The notes under the pieces are model-generated. The model saw nothing but the letters and a program-made list of their open reading frames with translations. It had not been told where the DNA came from and made no database searches. A program made the position numbers and the translations under genes. This document shows, piece after piece, positions 1 through 5,853 of a stretch of 6,192 bases of DNA. Numbering within the stretch: position 1 is the stretch's first letter; each line of letters starts with the position of its first letter. Source of the DNA: JAGOUU01 sp964387745 (GTDB taxonomy: Bacteria > Pseudomonadota > Gammaproteobacteria > JAGOUU01); the NCBI GenBank assembly GCA_964387745.1, contig CAYLXL010000067.1, forward strand, positions 1-6,192. Reading direction: 5' to 3'.

Positions 1-156
1 AGACTCGGTTCCTACTAACTGGTCGATCGAGATAATATCGCAAGCTAGACCTATTTGCCTATGGATGTTCTGCAGTTTGATCGTTGACTTAGAGATTGCT
101 TCTGAACGAGTAGGACTCAAGCCATATCCCAAGATCAAAGTTTTACTTTTTTTCAT
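1..156 (-). CDS. N-terminal fragment of a possible GT4-type glycosyltransferase (cut by window edge)
   Basis: The reading frame opens at ATG 156-154 and stays open for 52 codons to the window edge, so only the N-terminus is visible. The protein starts with a basic stretch (MKKSK), then a hydrophobic strand and a glycine turn (TLILGYGLSPTRSEA), then a helix-like stretch ending in G-L-A-C-D-I-I-S-I-D. That strand-turn-helix-strand pattern is what the first Rossmann half of a GT-B (GT4-like) glycosyltransferase looks like, and the polysaccharide context fits. The fragment is too short to prove this, and another nucleotide-binding enzyme is possible. The start is supported by a GGAG ribosome-binding site 9 bases upstream (166-169). 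The gene overlaps the end of the preceding membrane-protein gene by 14 bases in another frame, so it is the next gene of the same operon. I am fairly sure that it is a real gene and unsure of its function. Confidence 0.6.
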   Translation of the reverse strand, partial: MKKSKTLILGYGLSPTRSEAISKSTIKLQNIHRQIGLACDIISIDQLVGTES

Positions 157-1438
157 TAAAATATTCTCCGAGCGCTAGACAAGCTGAGACTAATGATGTG
201 GGAATTATGATCATCATCATGCGTGCAACTGACCCACCTACCACGTTCCATTTTGCGTATAAATAACTCATCGCTATAGTTCCAAGATAAAGAATGGCAA
301 GGATGAGAAAAGTAGTGAGTTGGCTTAGGCGAAGGAGTTCTGATTTTTTTCTCCATGAGATTAAATCAGAAAATACAAAGATGTAAATCAGGATTCCGTA
401 TTTTAGCCACAACGATTTATATAAAAATGTTGAGACTTCAATAACTCTTTGCACTGGGTTAGTAGATAGAAGTGTTTCTAATAACTGGGGATACGGTATT
501 GACCCAACTGTTGCATACTCGCTCATCAGTGTGTTTTTGTATCCAGACCAAAGTATTCTAAAGAGAAAAATAATGAGAGTAGAAATAAGTAAAGGTTTAT
601 AATTTTTAGTCCTTACGAATATCAAGAATGAGATAAGCATTGGGATGACCCAAAATGGGTCATCATACCTCACGTGCTGCATAATCCCGATTAAGGTCGA
701 TCCCAAGATTAATAACTTAGATTTTTTAGTTGCTATCCCTTCTGAAAATATAAGTATCCCGACTACAAAGTAAGTAGTATAAGTAAGGTTGGTATAAGAA
801 ATGAAGGAGTGGTTAAAGATGTCACCACTGATTAATACCAAGATAGTAAAGATAATTGACAATACTTTGGATACTTTTTGGCTCAAAAAGCCGTAGATAA
901 ATAGCCCGAGCGCTGTATAGACTAAGCTGTAGTAGATTGCTGGCCTCCCGTAATCAAAGATATATGACACCGTATGAATTAATGACGTGAAGAATGGGTA
1001 AGCTAAATAATAGTTGAGTTCAGGAGTAAAGATCCCTGAAATCTCCAGGTTCTCAGAAAAAACTTTGGCTCTAAAATCATAGAGAGTTAGAGCGTCCCAG
1101 TCGCGGACCGGCCAGTACGAGTTAACAACGACAGAGAAAAAGGCAAATAGTAAGACTACTAAGATCCCCAATAGTTGGTTTGGAGCTTTGGATGGTCTAG
1201 TGATCGATTTCATTAGTATTAATGATGAGCCAAAGAATGTTATTGCCAAGATGATTAAGGTTAACTGGGTCCACGCAATACCCATCACTCCGAGCAAGTA
1301 CATTGCGATAATATATAGCCCAATCCCTAGGAGAATACCTACACTTATAGAAATTAGAGTATTTGCGGCTGGGTATAAGTATCGGCCAAGTATCACTCCT
1401 CCCAACACAACGAGTAGCATGGTTAAGGTGAGCATCAT
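143..1438 (-). CDS. Many-pass membrane protein, GT-C-like glycosyltransferase candidate (431 aa)
   Basis: This is a very hydrophobic protein with roughly 12 or 13 apparent membrane segments, starting at about residues 2-20, 28-50, 57-76 and 89-107 and continuing to about 405-424. The first large extracytoplasmic loop follows the fourth segment and carries RDWDALTLYDFRAK (112-125), with acidic residues D113, D115 and D121. A membrane-edge aspartate in an early outer loop is the catalytic hallmark of GT-C enzymes that use polyprenyl-phosphate sugars (ArnT/PMT/RgtA-like), and the YLAYP at 144-148 resembles their loop-1 region. A second polar patch, HVRYDD (255-260), lies in a later loop. The likely role is transfer of a lipid-linked sugar to a glycan or protein outside the cytoplasm, but no specific family is recognised. 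There is no soluble C-terminal domain. ATG 1438 overlaps the previous TGA (ATGA) and has an AGGAG 5 bases upstream. Met2 would have a spacing of 8 and is an equally good start. Confidence 0.75.
   Translation of the reverse strand: MMLTLTMLLVVLGGVILGRYLYPAANTLISISVGILLGIGLYIIAMYLLGVMGIAWTQLTLIILAITFFGSSLILMKSITRPSKAPNQLLGILVVLLFAFFSVVVNSYWPVRDWDALTLYDFRAKVFSENLEISGIFTPELNYYLAYPFFTSLIHTVSYIFDYGRPAIYYSLVYTALGLFIYGFLSQKVSKVLSIIFTILVLISGDIFNHSFISYTNLTYTTYFVVGILIFSEGIATKKSKLLILGSTLIGIMQHVRYDDPFWVIPMLISFLIFVRTKNYKPLLISTLIIFLFRILWSGYKNTLMSEYATVGSIPYPQLLETLLSTNPVQRVIEVSTFLYKSLWLKYGILIYIFVFSDLISWRKKSELLRLSQLTTFLILAILYLGTIAMSYLYAKWNVVGGSVARMMMIIIPTSLVSACLALGEYFNEKK
166..169 (-). promoter_or_regulatory. 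Shine-Dalgarno site for the gene starting at 156
   Basis: On the minus strand GGAG lies 9 bases before the ATG at 156-154, inside the last codons of the upstream membrane-protein gene. It is the main evidence that the short, edge-truncated frame 1-156 is translated. Confidence 0.6.
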
Positions 1439-2388
1439 TGTGACTCCTCTTTTTTAAACTTAATCACCCCCCATAAAGGCTCGTTCAAATACGCAGGGAT
1501 GTATTCTGCGATATCCACACGTTTGGAAGTATTACTACTCAGATCAAAATATTCGATATACTCAGCATTAATACTAGTCTTTGGCCAGCCATAAGGAGAA
1601 GTGTCGCGCTCATTAGACTCACCCCAAACGAGAGCGATGTAGTCATAATCTTGGTTGGGTAGTTCTGTCAGAGTTGAGGTGTCAGCAGTTTCTTTGACGT
1701 TGATCAGCGTCCGTGGATACAAAAAGTAACGCATTAACACAATGTTGCCAGAGTATAACCAGTGATTTTGAGCTGGTGGCATTGCGATCACAGCGTCTTC
1801 TGGAGTGGCTTGCTTTAACATTTGCACATATCGGTAGATAGTCCCCCACCCTGCTTCATTTTTTTCTTCATCGTTTATTGCAGGTATCTGCATAGCTTTG
1901 ACCTCTTTTTTAATTAGTTTTGCTACATCAATCGAGTTTATTATCGCGTAGTTTATTAAGAGCGATGATATAGCTAGAAGAAAAGTACTATTTAGAATAG
2001 TCACATAATGTCTATGCATGAGGTTTGATAAGGCAAAGTATACAAAAAGCATGCCCGTCAGGATTTGCAAACCATCTAGGTGGACATGTAGATAAGTAAA
2101 AATGAAATTAGGATAAGTTATTGTTTCGATAATATAAAATATGCCGGTCAAAATGATGGAATATATAGCGAGCAATCTGAACATTATTGCGAGGAGAGAT
2201 TTTTCTGGAGTTGGAGGAGGGTATAGTTTGATCGCAATTATTGCAACCCCTGTTATTACGTAAAAGATCATCGGTAAAAAATTGAAGTGCTTAAATATAA
2301 ATCCAGGATACTTATATGTTTCTATGGCAGCCATCAAAACTGAAAATACGCTCAGATATAGTCCAATGTAATGCCTATACCAGTTCAT
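1435..2388 (-). CDS. Unrecognised five-pass membrane protein with soluble C-terminal domain (317 aa)
   Basis: I do not recognise the family. The N-terminal half holds about five membrane segments (near residues 8-22, 37-54, 66-87, 104-122 and 128-150). The rest, about 151-317, is soluble with many charged and aromatic residues. The first four segments form two related halves (see the repeat entry). The soluble part has a predicted strand PEDAVIAMPP (196-205), then HWLYSGN (209-215) and a conserved-looking RYFLYPR (220-226), then DYDYIALVWGE (about 247-257). The same plan (P-x-D-x-V-I, an aromatic/histidine patch, an arginine, then a YI strand) occurs at the C-terminus of the DUF2079 protein in this operon and suggests an extracytoplasmic domain tied to GT-C proteins. 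The start overlaps the preceding TGA by four bases (ATGA) with no visible Shine-Dalgarno site, so translation is probably coupled. It ends in ATGA with the next gene. It may be a partner of the following GT-C-like protein (inference). Confidence 0.75.
   Translation of the reverse strand: MNWYRHYIGLYLSVFSVLMAAIETYKYPGFIFKHFNFLPMIFYVITGVAIIAIKLYPPPTPEKSLLAIMFRLLAIYSIILTGIFYIIETITYPNFIFTYLHVHLDGLQILTGMLFVYFALSNLMHRHYVTILNSTFLLAISSLLINYAIINSIDVAKLIKKEVKAMQIPAINDEEKNEAGWGTIYRYVQMLKQATPEDAVIAMPPAQNHWLYSGNIVLMRYFLYPRTLINVKETADTSTLTELPNQDYDYIALVWGESNERDTSPYGWPKTSINAEYIEYFDLSSNTSKRVDIAEYIPAYLNEPLWGVIKFKKEESQ
1444..1448 (-). promoter_or_regulatory. Shine-Dalgarno site for the 431-residue membrane protein
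   Basis: AGGAG on the minus strand lies within the last codons of the 317-residue gene, 5 bases before ATG 1438-1436 and 8 before the adjacent in-frame ATG 1435-1433. The spacing slightly favours the second ATG. Either way the gene has its own strong ribosome-binding site as well as the ATGA coupling. Confidence 0.6.
2053..2325 (-). repeat. Diverged internal duplication inside the 317-residue membrane protein
   Basis: Residues 22-47 (2248-2325) and 87-112 (2053-2130) match at a constant offset of 65 residues. Both read I-E-T-x-x-Y-P-x-F-I-F, followed 13 residues later by T-G. The motif joins the end of one membrane segment to the start of the next in each half, so the unit is a transmembrane hairpin. 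The underlying DNA is much less alike (I count 23 of the first 35 bases identical), which indicates an old duplication kept by selection on protein sequence and not a recent repeat or assembly error. Confidence 0.7.
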
Positions 2389-3344
2389 ATATTTGAGGAA
2401 TTATTGATATACCAACTTACTGTTTTTGTTAGTCCTTCATCAAAGGTAGTGTTTGCTGTAAAACCAAATTCGAGTGTTGCNNNNNNNNNNGTTGCACGCG
2501 ACACATCAAGCATCCGCCTTGGCTGTCCATTGGGTTTATCTTTATCCCAAATGATTTGACCACTGAAACCGGTTAATTCCTTTATTTTGTTTGCGAGGTC
2601 GTGTATCGATATTTCAAATCCAGCGCCAATATTTACAGGCTCACTTTTGTTATATTTTTCGCTCGCGAGAATAATGCCTCTTGCCGCGTCATCTACATAA
2701 CAAAATTCTCTGGTAGCAGAACCATCTCCCCATACTTCGACACTATTAGATCCATTAAGCTTTGCTTCTACAAATTTTTTTATAAGAGCTGGGATCACGT
2801 GACTACTCCCTGGCTCAAAGTTGTCTCCAGGTCCATATAAGTTGACTGGTAATAGAAAGATACTATTAAAGTCGTACTGGTCCCTATATGCAGTACTCTG
2901 GACTAGCATCATCTTTTTGGCTAGGCCATATGGCGCGTTAGTTTCTTCTGGATATCCATCCCAAAGATCTTGTTCTTTAAAAGGGATTGGGGCAAATTTT
3001 GGGTAGGCGCAAATCGTTCCTATGGCTACAAACTTTTTAACCCCAGCCTTCCTACTCTCTTCCATCATATGTACACCCATGAGCAAGTTATCGTAAAAGA
3101 GTGTCCCAGGAAAATCTCGGTTGTATCCAATACCTCCTACGTTAGCTGCCAGGTGAATAACTATGTCTGCTCCAGCTACCACCTTGGCACAAGTCTCTTG
3201 TGATCGTAGATCATCGCTACTAGAGCGTGGTATCACAATATCCTTCACACTCAGTGCCTCTAGTTGTTTAACTACATTCGATCCGAGAAATCCTGCTCCA
3301 CCAGTGACTACTACGCGCTTATTTGCCCAATATTCTTGAGACAT
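2385..3344 (-). CDS. GDP-L-fucose synthase-like NAD(P)-dependent epimerase/dehydratase (extended SDR)
   Basis: This is a cytosolic nucleotide-sugar enzyme of the extended short-chain dehydrogenase family. The N-terminal Rossmann fold has TGGAGFLG (14-21). The catalytic pair is Y139 and K143 in APYGLAKK, with T110 in the serine position of GTICAYP. C112 and H182 (in SSHVIPAL) align at a constant +3 offset with E. coli Fcl residues Cys109 and His179, and Tyr136/Lys140/Ser107 give the same offset. The 3,5-epimerase/reductase machinery of GDP-fucose synthase is therefore present. Other conserved blocks are LPVNLYGPGDNF (165-176), WGDGSATREFCYVDD (about 206-220) and NGQPRRMLDVSRA near the C-terminus. 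No GDP-mannose dehydratase gene is visible, so the exact substrate is unproven and I withhold the symbol fcl. A 10-N gap breaks the gene. Removing it gives a normal 314-residue enzyme instead of 319. It starts 2 bases after the DUF2079 gene, with only a weak AAGAAG upstream, and overlaps the next gene by 4 bases. Confidence 0.9.
   Translation of the reverse strand: MSQEYWANKRVVVTGGAGFLGSNVVKQLEALSVKDIVIPRSSSDDLRSQETCAKVVAGADIVIHLAANVGGIGYNRDFPGTLFYDNLLMGVHMMEESRKAGVKKFVAIGTICAYPKFAPIPFKEQDLWDGYPEETNAPYGLAKKMMLVQSTAYRDQYDFNSIFLLPVNLYGPGDNFEPGSSHVIPALIKKFVEAKLNGSNSVEVWGDGSATREFCYVDDAARGIILASEKYNKSEPVNIGAGFEISIHDLANKIKELTGFSGQIIWDKDKPNGQPRRMLDVSRAXXXXATLEFGFTANTTFDEGLTKTVSWYINNSSNI
2481..2490. 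other. Assembly gap (10 N), probably an unmerged 5-base overlap
   Basis: Ten unknown bases lie inside the epimerase gene. The five bases on each side are identical (gttgc at 2476-2480 and 2491-2495), as expected when two contigs that actually overlap are joined with a placeholder. Collapsing the N run and one copy removes 15 bases, keeps the frame and turns S-R-A-X4-A-T-L-E-F-G-F into S-R-A-T-L-E-F-G-F, which is the usual spacing for this enzyme family. Confidence 0.8.
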
Positions 3345-3346
3345 AG

Positions 3347-4726
3347 TTAATTCTTCTTGTATACTAGGTAGCTAGATATTGATTGTATCAGCTTATAATC
3401 AAAATCTGCAGATACATTCTTCATAAACTGATCTTTGTCCTTTAAGCCATACCAATTGTTGGCATTTTGATCTGGATTAGTATCAAAAATTATATATTCT
3501 GGATCGTAATCAGTATATTTATCGCGAGCGAGTCGCACGTTTTTGTGTGAGAGGTGGGCTGCTAGATGATTTGGTGCCATAATTACTGGATCTGCTGGCA
3601 TTTGCTTAAGATATTGTCGTATTTCGACTGTTCGATCTGATGCGTGGTACAGTGCAGGATTAATCGCCATTAAGAATGGCATTTTTAGCCGCGCATAGTT
3701 CTGATATAGTGCAACGGTCGTAACAACAAAAACTATCACTAACTGAGTTATCGTCTTTTTATGTTTAGTTAATTTATCTAAGACTAGCATCAGGGAGAAA
3801 GCGTAAATCGGGGCAATCTCAGCATTGTAGTGAAGCCCAATTTCCCAACGCGAGCCAGCCGAAGATAAAAACCGTGTCCAATAATGAACTAAGTACGTCG
3901 GCCAGAGTGATGGTGTAAATATAGCAGTAAAAGAGAAGCTTGTGAGACTGTCGAAAACTGTTTTTAACTTGATGGGATGATCATAGAGAGAACTTATGGC
4001 ACTCTGCACAGTATGACCTGCCAAAAAGTTGTACTGATAGTAGTTTGAAAAAGCAGGAATTACGTAGGATATTATGCTGTATGCATAAATAATACTAAGC
4101 ATCGAGAGAGTAATCGTCACATTTCGCCATTCTTTTACTTTTAACCATGTATAGAAATGAATGCCACAAATAACTAGAAATGTTGATTCTTTGAATAGGA
4201 GTAGAAAGAGAGATGAAAATATGTACATACGCTTGTTAAGCGTGACGAGCGAATATAGCACTATCGAGAGAGGTAGAGTCGCGAATGTTAACTCATGGAT
4301 ATCTGTAATCACGGCGTTTTGTAGTCCGGTAAAGAGATAAAAAACTATTTGAACTGAGATCGAAACATAACTATTCTTGGTCAGTGCGTATGAAGTCTTA
4401 TACAATATAAACCCGGCTAGGGCGGCAAATGCAGCTTGAACAAAGAATATCGCCTCTTGAGCATGTGTAATCCAATATATGGGGACGAGCAACATTAATG
4501 CTGGACTAAAATGATCCCCAAATATCCATGATCCACCAACAACATAATGATCGATAACTGGTGCCCTAAGTTGTGAAACTCGCCAAATCGCTTGATCAAA
4601 TATACCAAAATCATAGTAGAAAGAATCAAATTGATAAAATCGATTAACTGATATAAATGTACCCGCTAATGCAAAAGTTATACAAAGTACTAAACTTACG
4701 ATGAATGCTAATATATTTAATTTCAT
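3347..4726 (-). CDS. DUF2079 family many-pass membrane protein, probable GT-C-type glycosyltransferase (459 aa)
   Basis: The DUF2079 signature is clear. After the first membrane segment (about 5-26) the outer loop has YDFGIFDQAIW (38-48) and then GDHFSPAL (70-77). A membrane stretch with PIYW (82-85) and an F-V-Q-A-A segment (95-99) follow. Around ten hydrophobic segments run to about residue 355. The last hundred or so residues are soluble and contain PADPVIMAP (377-385), HLAAHLSH (387-394) and PEYIIFD (379-loop downstream, near 409-415). DUF2079 proteins are related to the GT-C fold and are usually found with polysaccharide genes. Aspartates D39 and D44 in the first loop are candidates for catalysis or sugar-phosphate binding, but the reaction is not established. 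The ATG lies 23 bases after the GT2 stop, the largest gap in the window, with no clear Shine-Dalgarno site. An in-frame TAA four codons upstream leaves no earlier start. Confidence 0.85.
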   Translation of the reverse strand: MKLNILAFIVSLVLCITFALAGTFISVNRFYQFDSFYYDFGIFDQAIWRVSQLRAPVIDHYVVGGSWIFGDHFSPALMLLVPIYWITHAQEAIFFVQAAFAALAGFILYKTSYALTKNSYVSISVQIVFYLFTGLQNAVITDIHELTFATLPLSIVLYSLVTLNKRMYIFSSLFLLLFKESTFLVICGIHFYTWLKVKEWRNVTITLSMLSIIYAYSIISYVIPAFSNYYQYNFLAGHTVQSAISSLYDHPIKLKTVFDSLTSFSFTAIFTPSLWPTYLVHYWTRFLSSAGSRWEIGLHYNAEIAPIYAFSLMLVLDKLTKHKKTITQLVIVFVVTTVALYQNYARLKMPFLMAINPALYHASDRTVEIRQYLKQMPADPVIMAPNHLAAHLSHKNVRLARDKYTDYDPEYIIFDTNPDQNANNWYGLKDKDQFMKNVSADFDYKLIQSISSYLVYKKN

Positions 4727-4749
4727 CGACTTGATTTATTAAAAAGTAA

Positions 4750-5526
4750 TCACTGCTTAAGAATATTATAGATGAGGCGTACAACCGCCGAATGTGTACG
4801 ATGGAGCATGAGATGCCAGGTCTCGGCCCCATTCGCAACTAACGCCAGCTCACCCTCTGCCATCAACTTTGGACGACTAGTTTCGCTCTTGCTGTCTGGT
4901 TGGGCACGAAAACCAGAGAGTGCTACCTTGAGATCGTGGGGTCTATAATGCTTAGATAATCTTAGCCAGTAGTCGTAGTCCATGACGTAGTGATATTTTT
5001 CGTTAAACTCCCCTACAACATTAGCAGCTTCGCGGGACCAGAAAGTTGATGGTTGAGGCAACATGGAATCGGCAATCATAAGTGTGGTTCGACTGTATAA
5101 CTTCATAAGCAGACGCTTATATCCAGAGATTAGCCAGTTACTACGACTAGGCTTACCGTTTTCATCAATCACTATGCAGTCGCCTGTAATCCAATCGGCT
5201 TTCGTCTTGGCGTAATACTCCCCTACTGCCTTGAGTGTGCCTGGGAGATATACATCGTCGGAGTTGAGGTATGCGAGTACTTGGCCAGTTGCTAGACGGA
5301 ACCCTTTGTTAATTGCGTGTGTCTGTCCATTATCTTTTTTACTCTCCCATTGTATTTTGTTACCATAGCTCTTGAGAATCTCGACGGTATCGTCAGTACT
5401 ACCGCCATCCATTACGATATATTCGAGATTGGGATAACCCTGAGAGAGGATGCTATCGATTGTAGCTCTTATGTACTTGGCCTGATTGTAGCTAGGTGTG
5501 ACGACAGAAATTTTTGGCAACTTCAT
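4750..5526 (-). CDS. Family 2 glycosyltransferase (GT-A fold, 258 aa)
   Basis: This is a complete soluble glycosyltransferase that transfers a sugar from a nucleotide donor on the cytosolic side. The GT2 landmarks are in order: PKISVVTPSYNQ (4-15), the first nucleotide-binding strand; MDGGSTDDT (39-47); a K-x-D-N-G-Q-T-x-A-I-N-x-G block (63-75); LNSDD (87-91), the DXD-like metal site; QPSTFW (158-163); and MDYDYWLRL (182-190), whose acidic residues occupy the usual catalytic-base region. There are no clear membrane segments, so it differs from polytopic GT2 synthases. Donor and acceptor cannot be told from sequence. The WcaA-like pattern is typical of capsule, O-antigen and exopolysaccharide clusters. 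The start is one base after the DUF2304 stop (TAG-T-ATG), with no obvious Shine-Dalgarno site and an in-frame stop just upstream, so it is probably translated by coupling. It ends in TGA. Confidence 0.92.
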   Translation of the reverse strand: MKLPKISVVTPSYNQAKYIRATIDSILSQGYPNLEYIVMDGGSTDDTVEILKSYGNKIQWESKKDNGQTHAINKGFRLATGQVLAYLNSDDVYLPGTLKAVGEYYAKTKADWITGDCIVIDENGKPSRSNWLISGYKRLLMKLYSRTTLMIADSMLPQPSTFWSREAANVVGEFNEKYHYVMDYDYWLRLSKHYRPHDLKVALSGFRAQPDSKSETSRPKLMAEGELALVANGAETWHLMLHRTHSAVVRLIYNILKQ

Positions 5527-5527
5527 A

Positions 5528-5848
5528 CTAATCGTTCATAGCTTGCTCTCGAGTCAAGACTTCTAGTTTGGAACGGAGCTTGCTAATCTGAATTCGATTC
5601 TCTATTAAGAATATAAAGGTACCCATAAAGGCAATTATCATGATTACGTCGAGCAGTCGAGATACCTGAAAAAGGTTTCTAACTGCGTCAGCACTACCAG
5701 GTACTATTACGATAGTAGCTAGAGATAGCAGGACTATGCTCCAAAAAAGAGCTTCTACTTTTGGTAGTTCTTGTTTTTTGTAATGAATGCGAACTACGTA
5801 GAGCATAATGAAGATAAACACTACCGAAAAAAGTTGTATTCCAATCAT
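5528..5848 (-). CDS. DUF2304 family small membrane protein (106 aa)
   Basis: This small protein has three membrane segments (about 3-21, 33-50 and 65-83) and a charged, helical C-terminal tail (84-106). Family features visible are the M-I-G-I-Q opening, E32 with W36 at the head of segment two, P50 at its end, and R64/D67 at the head of segment three. DUF2304 genes regularly sit directly after a DPM1-like GT2 gene, as here, and may help anchor that enzyme or move its polyprenyl-phosphate sugar product across the membrane. No activity is proven. I place the start at ATG 5848, not at the first ATG (5863, 111 residues). The inner start has GGAG 9 bases upstream, gives the family-typical N-terminus and leaves a 5-base gap to the previous stop. 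The outer ATG lacks a ribosome-binding site and would overlap the previous gene by 10 bases. The gene ends in TAG. Confidence 0.8.
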   Translation of the reverse strand: MIGIQLFSVVFIFIMLYVVRIHYKKQELPKVEALFWSIVLLSLATIVIVPGSADAVRNLFQVSRLLDVIMIIAFMGTFIFLIENRIQISKLRSKLEVLTREQAMND

Positions 5849-5853
5849 ATTCT

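Noticed and set aside
156..356. Minus-strand 66-codon frame inside the 431-residue gene
   Set aside because: It is a shadow frame rich in Ser, His and Arg, inside a supported membrane-protein gene.
1188..1457. Plus-strand open frame of 89 codons
   Set aside because: It lies wholly opposite the 5' end of the 431-residue membrane gene, where hydrophobic codons on the coding strand produce open antisense frames. It has no recognisable protein features and no gene-like spacing.
2371..3203. Several plus-strand frames of 61-79 codons opposite the epimerase
   Set aside because: All are antisense to a gene with intact catalytic motifs. One of them runs through the N gap. None resembles a known protein.
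4727..4749. Possible promoter or terminator in the largest intergenic gap
   Set aside because: It is only 23 bases, with no hairpin and no paired -35/-10 boxes that I can support. The genes on both sides look like one operon.
4644..4838. Minus-strand 64-codon frame across the GT2/DUF2079 junction
   Set aside because: It overlaps the ends of two well-supported genes in another frame, and its composition looks like out-of-frame sequence.
1435..5526. Possible alternative genetic code with TGA as an amino acid
   Set aside because: TGA ends three genes exactly where the next gene starts or shortly before (1435-1437, 2385-2387, 4750-4752), which fits ordinary stops.
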